Source: Euonymus europaeus (Eukaryota > Streptophyta > Magnoliopsida > Celastrales > Celastraceae). From it: a stretch of DNA of 64,000 nucleotides. The stretch lies in contig OY756970.1 of NCBI GenBank assembly GCA_963580455.1, positions 20,088,001 through 20,152,000 of the forward strand. The letters run 5' to 3'. A program made the position numbers and the translations under genes. Shown in pieces: positions 35,752 to 47,675 of the stretch. The notes under the pieces are model-generated. The model did not search any database. It was not told where the DNA came from and saw only the letters and a list, made by a program, of their open reading frames with translations. Numbering within the stretch: the stretch's first letter is position 1; each line of letters begins with the position of its first letter.

Positions 35752-35969
35752 TCCATTTGGCTCTCTCAGATGATGTGTTTCAGAGCGTCAATTAGGTGTT
35801 TAAATAAGACTATTAAAATGCTCAGATTCATATGGATTTAGTGCAGTAGATGCGGAATCTCTTGCTATGAATATAAGAAATTGACTCTTGATGTATTTCT
35901 ATTCTGGTGATTTGGATGTAAGATTGACTTAATTCGCACCATAGAATATAAAAATGTCTGATGGATAAA

Positions 35970-36150
35970 AGTCCTAAGCTAAATGCAACTGTAGTCAATA
36001 TAACTCATTTTGGATCTTTCTGGTGTCTGCCGTTGGATTTCGTCAACCTTCGGTGGTTGTCGTATTTTTTATACATAAATTGTTGGATTGTCCAAGATTG
36101 TGTTTCGTTGGGCTGGTTCTACCATTCTATGTTGTTATTTTTTATTTTAT
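35970..36150 (+). repeat. second copy of the AOC upstream segment
   Basis: Homologous to 34305-34480. It lies about 2.3 kb before AOC copy 2, whereas the first copy lies only about 0.6 kb before AOC copy 1, so the intervening DNA has been enlarged by insertions. Homology reappears briefly at about 37290-37345 (matching 34635-34690). Confidence 0.75.
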
Positions 36151-36518
36151 TTTTTTAGAAAAAGGCGGATTCATTAACTAATCAAAGAATCTCTGAAGGG
36201 ACGTGCCCTTGAGACAACATAACAGAGGAAGAAACTCTGCCTAAACTAACTAACCACCCACTTCGTTGCCAGACCCCTCCTCCAGAATAAGGCCATTAGG
36301 GGCCAGTACCTTACAGAATTTGGAATGCTTGACAATGCCATAACACTGCACTTGGCCTTAGATTTAAGAGCAAGAGCTGAGACAATGATACTGGAGTCTC
36401 CTTCAATGATGAGATATTGAGTGGTGAGAGTTAAACCTGCTGGACCCCAAAAAGAAAACAATGGATTTTTATCTTTGAAGTAATTTTTTGTGTAATTGAA
36501 AATTATGCACGAACCCAT
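36137..36518 (-). pseudogene. LINE retrotransposon 3' fragment with RNase H-like remnant
   Basis: On the minus strand a frame at 36518-36246 contains YLIIEGDSSIIVSALA, which resembles the plant RNase H-like (RVT_3) domain found at the end of LINE pol. It is followed by a degenerate region and by an A-rich tail (the T-rich plus-strand stretch at 36137-36160). This looks like a 5'-truncated, dead LINE insertion between the two AOC genes. No target duplication was identified. Confidence 0.6.
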
Positions 36519-37676
36519 TTAATTTTCTATTTACTTCTAATTGTAATCACGGTTGATTAAAGATCTTTATTTTGAAAAAAATAACATAAAACTATGCAGT
36601 GTCACTTGTCATGATGACAAATTCGTGATATATTTTTTTTTGAACGAGAAGTGTCTTATAAGTCCATTTATTTTCGAAAAAAATCGTTGGAGTTTTTGTA
36701 CATTATAATCTCAATAACTTAATAATCTCGATTCAATAATATTTGTGTCAGTCTCGACTTGGGACCAATACGATAAATTAATAATACGCTAAATTTATAA
36801 GATAATTTTTTATAAAAAAAACACATTAGTCTCACTTTATATATAATTAATAATCTCTTTATACATCAAAATTACACATATACATGTCTCAATTAGGAGA
36901 CGTTTGTGAAATATAACTTTTATGTTTACTATCGAAATCGATCTCATTGGACTTGAAAATGACAGTTTAGACCTCCATCTCCAACAGCAGATCTTCAGTG
37001 ACAACACTCTCCATCGAACACACGGAGGCTTGATGCATCCATTTTTGCACAACCGGTCCTTCGCCTCTCTCTCATCAAGCTGCAATTTGTAGTCCTTATT
37101 TTAACGCATCCTTCAAATTTTTAACGAAAATTTAGACGAGTGGCTCACGGAGCTCATTGTCCAAAATAGAGAGGGGCTTACATAGGGGGGAAATTACGAT
37201 ATCTCAAACAATACTATATCGAAAATAGAGAGACTTACATAATTTTCCCCCCTTTTTTTAAGGTTTGAACACATCAGTTGCTTGAGCCGTGTTTTGCATT
37301 TTTCGTTGGAGAGTCGGTCAAAACCAAAGACCCTAGCTCTCTTTCAATTCATTGGCGTTTGATTAATTGTGTTAGCATGAATTCAAGAGTTTGAAAATCT
37401 TGAACCGCATGGTAAATGTATTCTTGAAGACATCCTTTTAAGCTTTTAACAAAATGACTACATTAATCTAATCACTTCAACTCGACTGGTTTGACAAATT
37501 TTTGATATTATAAAAAATATGAATAGTCATGACGTGCCGTTGAACCCATCAAAAGCAACTAATAGACCACGCTGCAAATAGGACGAGTGATATTTACTTC
37601 ACATGGAAATTCATCATGCATGCTTCCGACCATGACACACCGACCATTTTTTATTTGGCTTTTGTTCCGCATTATT
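36519..37676. other. intergenic, inserted DNA between the AOC copies
   Basis: AT-rich. Apart from a short block near 37290-37345 homologous to sequence upstream of AOC copy 1, it has no recognised gene. The region 36690-36840 is a low-complexity AATAAT-type stretch of the sort seen in old transposons. Confidence 0.35.
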
Positions 37677-37790
37677 AAATCCCCACGTGTTCATTAGCAA
37701 ATATTATTTTAAGTTTCCTTAAAATAATAATAAGAAAGTTTTCACTACTCGTGGTATTAGAACGTATTATTAAGGGTAAACAACGGATCG
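37677..37790 (+). repeat. promoter direct repeat, distal copy, with G-box
   Basis: Runs from CCCCACGTGTTCATTAGCAA through GTTTCCTTAAAA, CACTACTCGTGGTATTAGAA to TTATTAAGGGTAA. It is homologous to 38107-38232. The CACGTG at 37684-37689 is a perfect G-box. Confidence 0.7.
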
Positions 37791-38106
37791 TTGACTAAAA
37801 TGGTAATCTTAAAATGCGGTAATTCTTTGCGCAAGTGAGAGATCGTGGCTTTAGATTTCGTGAATATTATTTTATTCTCGCAATTGTATGAGTGAGCTCT
37901 TGCTTAATTTCAATGTGTTAAAATCATCATACGTTTGTCTTTTCATACTAAGCCTGAATCAAGGATGTATCGATCCGTAGAGGTTGCATAATCATTCATT
38001 GGCCCAATTTTGGCCTAAACTGGCTGTGACATTGTGGTATGTTTAGCCGCGGATTTACTCGTGTGAAAAAAAAGAGGTATTGGTAGGAGAAACGTTCCAA
38101 CTCACC

Positions 38107-38232
38107 AGATATTCCCACGTGCTTGTTACCAAATATTTGACTAATTTTGTACAACACAGGAGTAACTGTTTCCTTAAAAGAGAAAAAGCTTACTATCCTC
38201 GTGGTATTTCGACGGCCTTGTTAAGAGTAACG
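38107..38232 (+). repeat. promoter direct repeat, proximal copy, with G-box
   Basis: Runs from TTCCCACGTGCTTGTTACC through GTTTCCTTAAAA, CTATCCTCGTGGTATTTCGA to TTGTTAAGAGTAA, just before the AOC copy 2 TATA box. The CACGTG at 38116-38121 is the core bound by MYC2-type bHLH factors. Confidence 0.7.
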
Positions 38233-38247
38233 TTCTTGCTATAAGAA

Positions 38248-38255
38248 TATAAATA
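38248..38255 (+). promoter_or_regulatory. TATA box of AOC copy 2
   Basis: TATAAATA about 50 bp before the start codon, which implies a very short 5' UTR compared with copy 1. Confidence 0.6.
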
Positions 38256-38300
38256 CAGAATATAAATACACATCCGCTCATAGCATCTCGAACACCATCA

Positions 38301-39137
38301 ATGGCATCAATTAGCTCTCTCAAGCTACTTCCTTCTCTCAAGCTCTCCAACAAGACGTCTTTCTCATCCTCCCGAACATCCAACCTACTGAGCTTCAGTC
38401 ACTCACAGGCATTCGAAAACCAAGCACCCAAATTCTCAACCATGAGCCAAAATTTATCCACCGGAAGTAGCTCAAGGAGCAGCACCACCGCAGTCTTCTC
38501 CACCAAATCTGAATCTCATCAAGAATCGCCACGTCCAAGTAAGAATTGATATTAATACAGTTTTATTTTATTTTGAATTTGTTGTAATTCGTGAATCTTT
38601 ATTGTTTAAACAGCCAAAATTCAGGAACTAACCGTATACGAGATCAACGAGCGAGACCGTTCAAGTCCTGCTATTCTCAAACTGAGTCAGAAACCGATCT
38701 TTGCGCTCGGCGACCTTGTGCCTTTCACTAACAAGCTCTACAGTGGAGACTTGAAGAAGAGGTTGGGCATAACCGCAGGTCTATGCATCCTGATCCAGCA
38801 CGTAGCGGAGAAGAATGGAGAACGTTTCGAGGCCATCTACAGCTTCTACTTCGGCGATTACGGCCAGATCGCGGTGCAGGGATCGTATTTGACTTTCGAG
38901 GACACATACCTGTCAGTCACCGGAGGAACGGGGATTTTCGAAGGGGTGTACGGACAAGTCAAATTGCAACAGCTGGTTTATCCTACCAAGCTGTTCTACA
39001 CTTTCTACTTGAAGGGAATACCTGACTTGCCAGCCGATCTTCTGTGGACGCCTGTGCCTCCATCACCTTCCATTGAGCCGTCACCTGCTGCGAAAGCACT
39101 GGAGCCTCAGGCTGTGTTACCCAACTTCACCGATTAA
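38301..39137 (+). CDS. AOC: allene oxide cyclase, chloroplastic, copy 2 (tandem duplicate)
   Basis: Exons 38301-38538 and 38614-39137, 253 residues; the intron begins GTAAGA and ends AACAG as in copy 1. The mature domain is complete ([54 protein letters not shown]) and nearly identical to copy 1. The transit region is the most diverged part and is two residues shorter. It acts in the plastid in the same OPDA-forming step. Its proximal promoter differs from that of copy 1: it has two G-boxes in a repeated module and a short 5' UTR, which suggests different regulation, possibly stronger jasmonate feedback. That is inference. Confidence 0.97.
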
Positions 39138-39448
39138 ATTTTGCTCTGTTTGGGTCTCTCAGATCATGGGTTTCTGAGCATGGATTAGCTGACATTATTT
39201 TAAAATTAGAATATTAGAATGCTCAGATTCATATGATTTAACAGACGCTTAAGTGTGGTAGATGCGGAATCTCTTGCCATGAATAAAAGAATCTCTGGAT
39301 GTTTGTTTTATCTTTTTTGGTTTTTTTAAGTGATTATATTATTTGCTTTCATGATCAGTTTCAGGGTTTCTGGGTTGAAATTATTATTATTATTATCAGT
39401 ATTTCCTGTAACATCGTAGCTTTATCCTGCTTGATAAAGTTCAAAGTT
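39138..39448. other. 3' flank of AOC copy 2
   Basis: Probable 3' UTR (similar to the AOC copy 1 3' UTR, for example GATGCGGAATCTCTTGC.ATGAATA) followed by AT-rich DNA with an ATT run near 39381-39396. Confidence 0.5.
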
Positions 39449-39838
39449 GGGGTGGCAAAACTCAGTTGGACTCAAATCATCGATTTATTTGATTTAGATT
39501 AAATTATGTTTGATCGTTAATTTTATATTCAAAAATCGAGTTTAAACATAAAAATTTGTTTGATTTAATTGTCCAAATATTAACTCGAATTGAAATATTA
39601 TCCGATTAATTTGTACAGATTTAAATCAATTTGAGCATGGTCAATCAGGTACGTTTGAAATTTTAAATCAATCTAAGTCGGAACATCCAAAAATATCTCA
39701 TAAACATTTTATGTTATCCGATTTGGATCAACTCAAATCCGAATTTTTGCCACACCTAATGAAAAGGAGATTTTTGAATTGAAATATCTTATAATGCTAT
39801 CCGAGTGGATCGACTCAAATCCGAATTTTTGCCACCCC
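39449..39838. mobile_element. small non-autonomous element with GGGGTGGCAAAA termini (hAT-like)
   Basis: GGGGTGGCAAAA at 39449-39460 is matched by TTTTGCCACCCC at 39827-39838, an inverted pair typical of short hAT-related elements in plants. The right end is duplicated: a stretch of about 80 bp containing the terminus and flanking AAAGGAGATTTTTGAATT occurs at about 39721-39800 and again at 39801-39880. No coding capacity and no clear 8-bp target duplication. Confidence 0.55.
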
Positions 39839-41168
39839 TAATGGAAAGGAGATTTTCGAATTAAAATATCTTATATGAATGTTATGATTATCAACTTTTA
39901 TGAATATGTAGTAGTACCACTATCGTTCATTGAATTCTTCAGTTGCAATACTCTCATTTGATTTTCATAGTTTATATTTTGATATTAAGGGTGTGTTTGA
40001 TAAGAGGGTAATAAATATAAGTGTAATGTATTAGGGTAATTATTATCCATTCGGTTTTTAACCGAAATCGAAATGTCTGAATTGTTTCGGTTATGATATT
40101 TTACAATCCATAATCAAAAAATATAATTCAGATAACCAAACCAAGAAAACAAAATTTTTTCGGTTCGGATCGAATCGGTTTTCAGATAACCAAACAAAAA
40201 GGCAAAAACATGTTATAACCTTTTAAAAATATAAAAATACATGTGTTTTGATATTGTAATTTTCTAATTTAAGAAGCATTTCATCGATTTAATAAGAAAA
40301 TAGCTTGAAGGATGAAATTTCTTTTCTATTGATTTCTTTTCTTTCATTACACAACATAGACCTTAAAATATTGCGGATCGACATTGAAACAACGAAGTCA
40401 ATGGACGAGTGATGGAGGAGAATGAGTAGATATATTATTTCAAATCTCAATAAAGGAATTGAAAATTATATTTGGGCCTAAATCTTAGATTTTTGGGTTT
40501 TAATTATTTGAATAACTAAATATATAAAATATAAAATTTATTTGGTTATTTCGGTTAAATCCGAAACCGAATCAAAAAACTGAATCCGAAAAAATATCCA
40601 AAAAATCTATAAATTCATAAGCGAATACGAAATGGTTAACCAAAAAATTGAAACAAAAAAATAAATAACCATGGTTCGGATCAGTTCCTCGGTTACGGAT
40701 CGGATTTGGACACCCCTTACTGACCTCTCTCCATGGATAACATTACACTCAAAATATTGAAAAAATTACATAAACAAATTATTTAGATAAAAAAATATAC
40801 ATGTCTACCAAACATGAGTATTTGTTTATTCATGTATTTTTAATAACTCTTATAATCATTACACCCCTAACTTGTAACATTTCCAGGCACAGTGATAGTG
40901 ACTAGGTTTTGGTGGCCAATTAAACCATGCCAGGCATGGGGAATGCTGGGCCCAATAACCCACTCGGTTTGGTTTCCCTGTAGCTAACATAAAGTGTTAG
41001 TTTTGGGCCTTCTTGGGCTTATATTTTTCTAGCAGTGACTGCATCATACGTGTATATATATTATATCCCTCATATGGGGCCCAGCATAAATAATAGTGGT
41101 TGATTTCCCTAGTGATTTTTTTGTTGTTTTTAATTATCTATTTTTGAATCACATCATAGACCACAATG
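39839..41168. other. intergenic repeats rich in CGGTT/AACCG motifs
   Basis: 40040-40720 has many alternating TTCGGTT and AACCGAA words in both senses and ends GGATTTGGACACCCC, a pattern seen in degenerate plant DNA transposons. I could not define both ends. No gene. Confidence 0.35.
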
Positions 41169-41357
41169 GAAAATTAGGTATACTGCCAAGTGTCTTGGGC
41201 TTCAATTTTCGAGATTCTTTTCGGCCCATTAATAGGACACCACCCGTGTGAATTTTTTGTTTGTTTGTTTTTAATTGTGAAAAATTAGGTTACAGCCAGG
41301 TGTCTTGGGCTTCGACTTTCGAGAATTTTTTCAGCCCATTAACAGGACACCTCCCGT
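41169..41357 (+). repeat. 110-bp direct tandem duplication
   Basis: Copies at about 41169-41248 and 41279-41357 share AAAATTAGGT, GTGTCTTGGGCTTC, TTTCGAGA, AGCCCATTAA.AGGACACC.CCCGT with substitutions, separated by a short GTTT-rich spacer. Confidence 0.8.
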
Positions 41358-42570
41358 CAATTCCGTAGCTGCGAGGTGTCTGGAATTTTTACCATTTTAG
41401 TCATCTTATTTTAATAAGAGGCTTAATTGATTTTGATTCAGTTCAGCTTCAGCATGGCATGCTCATGGAGAGAGAAGTGAGGTAGTGGAAATACATTGAT
41501 CAAGGCATGTTTTGCGTGTTCGTAACTGAATCTTCGTAATCCTATGAAATGAATCATGTTTATTTTCCCCCCATGGGCCTACATTAGGCCCATGCACCTC
41601 GAGGCCTATCCATTAACTGTTGTATCACACGCGAGGAATGGCGGGTGAAGAAATCAATGATTCGAAAACAATGGGTTGCCCTTACAGATCGTGAAAAGCC
41701 AACAATCCTAATCAGACGTCTAGGCACGCTCACAGGATTCCTCGCCCCCTTTGGTATATTCTGATTTCCGAAGCCAGGTTGATTTTCACCCAAATTTTTT
41801 TAAGGATTTGATAGACAACCCTTTTTTGCCACGTGTTAGTTGATGATGATATTACCTCATTGCATTTTTTATTTTATTTTTCAAGGGGAACTCGCAATTA
41901 CTACCATGCAATGGTAAAAAATTATAGACTCCCGAGTGCAGATCACATACAAATGTCAGTCAAGTACATAAAAAAAAAGTTTAAAAGTTGATACGACTTT
42001 TACTTGGGATAATACATTCTCTGTCAACTTTGGCCCCATGAGAAGAAAAAAATTGCAGGGCAGGATGATGGCATCTGCATGTTCTAATTAAATTTATTTT
42101 TTGATTCTATTTTTATTAAATGAAATGTGATTTCATATTTATTTATATCAATAAAATATATTTTTTAATATAATTATATTTACAAAATATAAATTATTAT
42201 ACATTTCTCTCTGCCTAATTTTGGGCAAACCAATAATTGTTCTCCTCCTTGATGTCTCCATTAAATTTATCAAAATTAATATTTAATCCAATTTTTAATA
42301 TAAAAATTCAAAATACATATTTATCAATAACGATAAAATACATTTTCTAATAAAACAATTTTAATAAAATATATATTCAAATACATATTCATTCGTTGAT
42401 CCAGCAAAATTGCACCATCCAGTTCCAATTGCCCTCCAATAAAAGACTTGATGGATCTTATCCGAGATAAAGGTCGAGCTGACATCACGCCAGGCCAGCC
42501 AGAGAGAAGAAGCGACGAAAAGCGAATCACTCCCACGAATATTCAACCCCCATCCACTCCTCTTTTTCCT
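41358..42570. other. intergenic, upstream region of the GARP gene
   Basis: No supported coding region. Short open frames around 41584-41793 and 42324-42546 resemble no family known to me. The last few hundred bases should be promoter. Confidence 0.4.
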
Positions 42571-42580
42571 TATATATAAA
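42571..42580 (+). promoter_or_regulatory. TATA box of the NIGT1/HHO-type gene
   Basis: TATATATAAA about 410 bp before the ATG, which implies a long 5' UTR rich in CT, as is common for this gene family. Confidence 0.55.
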
Positions 42581-42990
42581 GTCTTGCTCCAATCCTTTCT
42601 CTCTCTACGGAAAATCGGAAAACCACATCCAAGATTCGTTTTTGTATGCGACGCCCCGACTTCGGTCTCGCCTTTACGCGCTCCGACTGTTTTTTAGTCC
42701 ATTCTGTCTCTCTTCAATTTTATACCTAATCCCCACCGCTTATTCTAAGCAACTCTTTGTTTGTTAACAATTCTCTTGGCATCCAAGTTGATCCATTTAT
42801 TGATTCTGGTTAGATCCCATATTCCCCTCCATTGTCTCATCTCTCTCCTTCTATGTTCGGATCTATCTATGTTTAGACCAGAAACTGTCGTTTCTATGCA
42901 CAAAGAATCTTCTTTTCAATATATATCTTATTCACAGCTCACCTAAATCCAACTTCTCAAATTACCAGTATCATTATCGTACACACAGCA

Positions 42991-44548
42991 ATGGATTATA
43001 CAGAGAAGATGAAAAGATGCCATGATTACGTCGAAGCGTTAGAGAAAGAGAGGCGAAAGATCCAGGTCTTTGAACGGGAGCTCCCGTTGAGCTTGGAGCT
43101 CGTCACGCAAGGTAAAATTATCCTAATAGTTAGTTTTTTTCCTTCTCAATTTTGGCGATTTTTTGCTTTTTATTATTTGGGTTTCATGATGAGGAATTCT
43201 TTTTTCCCGTTTGAGCAGCGCTCGAAGCTTGCAAGAGAGAGTTGTCGCCGACGACGACGGAGTGCATGCCAGGCCAGTCGGAGTGTTCGGAGCAGACGAC
43301 GAGCACTAACGGACCTGTGTTAGAGCAATTCATTCCGATCAAGAGGGCTTCCTCTTCTTCTGATAACGATGGTGATGAACAATCGCATACCAAGGGGAAG
43401 AGGAGTACTAGTGATACGAAGAAATCGGATTGGCTTAGATCCGTACAGTTATGGAACCAATCTCCAGATCCGTCGTCCAAAGAGGTACCTATATAGAGAA
43501 ATTAAACAACCAAAACTCACAATTAACACGATAAGATCAGGAAATGAGAATACGAATTTTTGTTTCCTGTTATTCAATTTTAGGATGTGACAGAAAAGGT
43601 GGAGGTAAAGAGCAATGGCGGTGCGTTTCAGCCTTTTCACAGAGAGAAAAACGAAGGAAAAAGCAACCAATCGACAGTAAAATCGCCTTCTTCGGTGCCG
43701 ACTACAGCGACAACGGAGGCAGTGAGTGCGACAAGTAGTGGAAATGGTGCAAAAAAGGAAGACAAAGAAGGGAATGCTAATAGAAAGCAAAGACGGTGCT
43801 GGTCAACTGAGTTGCACAGGCGATTCTTACACGCTCTTCAACAGCTTGGTGGGTCAGAAGGTAATGGACTTTCGTTCTCAGGATTACTCTATTTCGTTAT
43901 GCAAATTTCGGTTAAATTAATTTATGTGGCCTTTATTCAATGTGCTACAGTTGCTACACCAAAACAAATAAGAGAATTAATGAAGGTTGATGGGCTTAGT
44001 AATGATGAGGTTAAGAGTCATTTACAGGTATGCATCAAGAATATTCTTAGCCTCATAGGATTATACCCTCTTTTTTTTCTTCCTGTTGCCTTTTACTTTT
44101 GAACAAATTTTGGTCTTGAACTTGAAACTTTATCGCTGGATCACATTTGTCTTATAACGCAATGAAATGAAGCCTATCCATGAATTTGTTTCAGAAATAT
44201 CGTCTGCACACCAGAAGACCGAGTCCGGCTGTTCGCAACAACAGCAATCCTCAACCACCCCAGTTTGTAGTAGTAGGAGGCATATGGATGCCACCGCCTG
44301 AATATGCGACTGTAGCAGCAGGGGACGGAGCCACTGTCCCTGCAACCAAGTCCAACGGAATTTATGCGCCAGTGGCTTCATCACCAGCTAAAGTCTCACA
44401 GTTGCCTGCATCCTTGATGCCACAGCCGCCGCAGCAGACACAATCCAAGCAATCGCACTCAAAAGGGAGGAGCTGCAATAGCGAGGGAGGTGTTCGTTCT
44501 AATTCCCCAGCTACATCTCCCTTGGCTTCTCCTGTACGTTCGTTTTGA
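42991..44548 (+). CDS. HHO: GARP-type MYB transcription repressor, NIGT1/HHO (HRS1 homologue) family
   Basis: Exons 42991-43111, 43219-43484, 43584-43860, 43951-44027 and 44195-44548; 364 residues in a continuous frame. The N-terminus ([26 protein letters not shown]) is the coiled-coil/LELV region specific to the HRS1/HHO subgroup. The single GARP (G2-like) DNA-binding domain lies at about residues 197-256 ([46 protein letters not shown]), split by two introns as usual. The C-terminus is Pro/Gln/Ser-rich. Family members are nuclear repressors induced by nitrate that coordinate nitrogen and phosphate starvation responses; target genes here are unknown. It could be closer to HHO3, HHO5 or HHO6; I cannot decide without a tree. 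Confidence 0.93.
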
Positions 44549-44847
44549 ATATGAGTAAAGCTCGTGAGAATGGTGTAAATTTTTTGTAACAAAACTTGAA
44601 TAGGAGTTTACTATATTACATGATATAGAGAGACATCATTCTTCGTTGTAATTTCTTGGAAACACCTCATCTTTTAGTTGTTGCCTTCTGATTGTAAAAT
44701 TAAGAATTTCTTCTTGGATGCATTGGATAGTGATAGTGAGAGCCTTGAATAAGGATGCTCTCATGGTTCACAACAATAATGGAGTTTACATTCCTAATTA
44801 ATATTGTTTAAATCAGGCCTTCTGACGCTCAACCACTACAGTGAAGA

Positions 44848-45340
44848 ATGATCCCTCCTAATGAATTTGCGTTTAAGGAGTCAAAGGTTGATGTTGGATT
44901 GACTGTGCGTGATGAGTATGGGAACCATGTAGCCTCAGGAGCTATATTCTTGAATGGCCCTTCAAATCCTCTATTTGTTGAATGTATGGCTGCTCGAGAA
45001 GTTCTAATATTGGGATGGAGCTTCAGTCTATCATCATTGAGGGAGACTTCTTACTGGTTATCAATGGCCTTTCAAGTGAATAAATTTCTCTATCTGAATT
45101 TGGTCTTTGCATTGAGAGCATTAATATTTAATAATATGTTTTCTCTTATTTCATCAGTCTATTGCTGTCATGTTAAAAGAGTAGTTAATCAAGCTGGGGA
45201 TGGCCTAGCTAAATGGGCATTCAGCATTGTGCTGCTACTTTTTAGTATGGGGTATATATATCTCCCATGTAGTCGCTGCTCATATCACTTCTTCTTTTGG
45301 TTAATACAATTTCTATTTTCTCAAGAAAAAAAAAAAATTG
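44848..45340 (+). pseudogene. LINE 3' fragment: RNase H-like remnant with poly(A) tail
   Basis: The translation contains VRDEYGNHVASGAIFLNGP and FVECMAAREVLILG, then HVKRVVNQAGDGLAKWAF, the start and end of the plant RVT_3-type RNase H domain that terminates LINE pol. The middle is frame-scrambled, with the expected E.DS segment out of frame. The fragment ends in GGTTAATACAATTTCTATTTTCTC followed by an A-run (45327-45339), typical of a LINE 3' end. It is not a gene. Confidence 0.75.
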
Positions 45341-45460
45341 ACCCAAGAGGAATCACATTGTTCTAAGAAAAATGGAATAAAGTAGATGAGGAATGTTGAC
45401 CCAAGAGTAATCTTTATTGTTCTAGGAAAAATGGAATAAAGTAGATGAAGAATGTTGACA
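45341..45460 (+). repeat. 58-59 bp tandem duplication next to the LINE tail
   Basis: Two copies of TTGACCCAAGAG, TTGTTCTA.GAAAAATGG and AATAAAGTAGATGA.GAATG, at about 45341-45398 and 45399-45457. The duplication starts directly at the poly(A) tail of the LINE remnant. Confidence 0.8.
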
Positions 45461-47675
45461 TCTTATTGTTCAAGAAAACAAAAGAGGATCACTTTTTTTT
45501 TTGAGTCGTAGACGCCCATTTCCTAGAAAATATGGTTTCGTAAGCCAGTCCATTTCCTGATTTCCTCCCCCTTCACCCACAAATTTGCCATAATTTTGAT
45601 TGTTGCAACACGTACGTGATGCGTGGTACTCCAAAAAATCATTTTTAAAACAAATAATAACATCATATAAATTTATCGATATCAATGTGAATTGTTATGT
45701 CCATAAATATAAAATTCAATATGTGACTACAAAATTATTACTTCAAGTAAAAAATTGAACTCGATCATCCATACAATCCTAAAAAATGTTCAACTGAACT
45801 ATTATCCAAGTGGTTCCAAAAAGTCACTAGGGCGTAATGATCATTTTAAATTAGCATCTACATTTCCTATGGAATATCAAACTGAATATCGAATATTCCT
45901 TTCCTGCCCTCATTGTTAGCAAAGCTAAGTAAATTGTCTTGATGTGATTAAATAGATATATCATATATGTATGTATATATACTATATATAGACAGTCCTG
46001 GTTTTAATACGAGTTTACATGCTTGCATGGCTGTGACCTGGACCTTGCTTGACCTTAAAACGTGGCGGCCAGAGCTAGAATCTTTGTACCACAAAGGCCA
46101 CCAATAATCCAATATTGTCAATTTGCGTCCAGACAGAACACTAGAGAACAAAACATGCCACGCTGAGTCCATTACTATCGCTACATTGTTGTATTAAATA
46201 AAAACAAAATAATTATACTCCTCAATGTACTACTCACTTTCTTGTCCTACGTACGACAAGAATATACCAGATTCAAGGGCATATTTCATATGTTGGATTA
46301 CTTTTGATTCATTATTCTTATGCATAAATTAGTCAAGTCAGCTTATAAACTATGGCCTAATTATTGGATTTTCTTAATATGTGCTCAAAGTATCCATGCT
46401 AAGAAAATGTGTTAATCAATGGGAATAGAGTATTTGTTTTTGAAACAATTTTCTGTGTAGTTAAAAATTATGCATGAGCTCATTAACTTCACTTTCATTT
46501 ACCGCACAATTTTTTAGCATCTGTCAGATACTTATTAAAAGGACCCTTATTATAAATTCTAATGGAAACGAAGACACACCCAATGGAAGCTAGCGACCGT
46601 ACCAAGGATAGACATGGATCCATGGTTGCGGACAGAGGCTACGCTATGTGTATGTGAGGGGGTCAGCTAAAAAAAATTAATTAAGGTTAAATATGTGTGT
46701 ACAAATTTTAAAAAAACCTCCCTAAATTTTCATTTAGACCACTATGAATTAGATATTATGTAATCTTTAACTCTACTAGTTTAGTTTAGAATAATTATTT
46801 TTTACGTCAATCCAACTAGATATTGAATAAATTTATTAATAATTATCTCTCTGTCATATAAATACTCCAAATGGGATACCCCGACCCGTTAGTTTAGTTG
46901 TGACCGGCCTCTCAAGTCATGCTTCGTCCCCTATTGAGGAGTAATTAGGGGAAGAGAGAGAGAGAGTTGCCTCTTCAGTGAATCTAAGGCCAAATGGCTT
47001 TTGAAGTTGTCCTAAAACTAATAATATATAAAAAATAAAAAATAAAAAATAAAAACACGTTCAAGTATTGTTTGGTGGATTGGATAAATTGGAAGTGTCC
47101 CTGTCACTACGGGCCAACTATGGGAATATTCTTGCACCAAACTTAAATCACAAAGAATCCTTCAATTATTTTATTAAGTCCATGTTTATCATCTGAATAA
47201 ACAATCCCTACAATAAAAAAATAATAATCATGGAATGAGCACTGTGTCTTTGACATTACCACCCACTTCTTCCATTTGAGGACTGGCCCCTGCCATATGT
47301 TATCCTGGATTAATTTCGATTAAATCTACTTTTATTTTTGACATACTTTACAGTTGACTTTAGTTAGATTGGCAAAGTTGAATTCCAGGTCACCTTTGTC
47401 TCTCTGATTGGTTTAGCGGGCTGGGTAAAACATGGTTAAAAATGGCAGAGATTAATGACGAAATTTGGGCCACTGGGCCTCTAATGAAATGAAACCCACA
47501 AGGCCCAACAAAACCTCCAATACTATACTGCTAAGTGCTAAGGCAGTAGCTTAGTAGATAACCGATTTGGCAACTTTTTTGTTTCTTCCATTGTATACCT
47601 TCTCCAAATCCAATGGATTATGAACTAACATATGGAGTTTAAATAACATATCCAAAAGGGTCCAGCAAAGCAAAT
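45461..47675. other. intergenic, nothing firmly recognised
   Basis: AT-rich. 46440-46485 shares CAATTTTCTGTGTAGTTAAAA.TTATGCA.GA with 36478-36515, a short dispersed repeat. 46600-46960 is slightly richer in GC and transposon-like (GGGGGTCAGC..., GACCGGCC) but without definable ends. Confidence 0.35.

Noticed and set aside
44848..45366. 172-residue frame as a protein-coding gene
   Set aside because: The RNase H domain is interrupted out of frame and is followed by a LINE-type tail; it is a dead retroelement.
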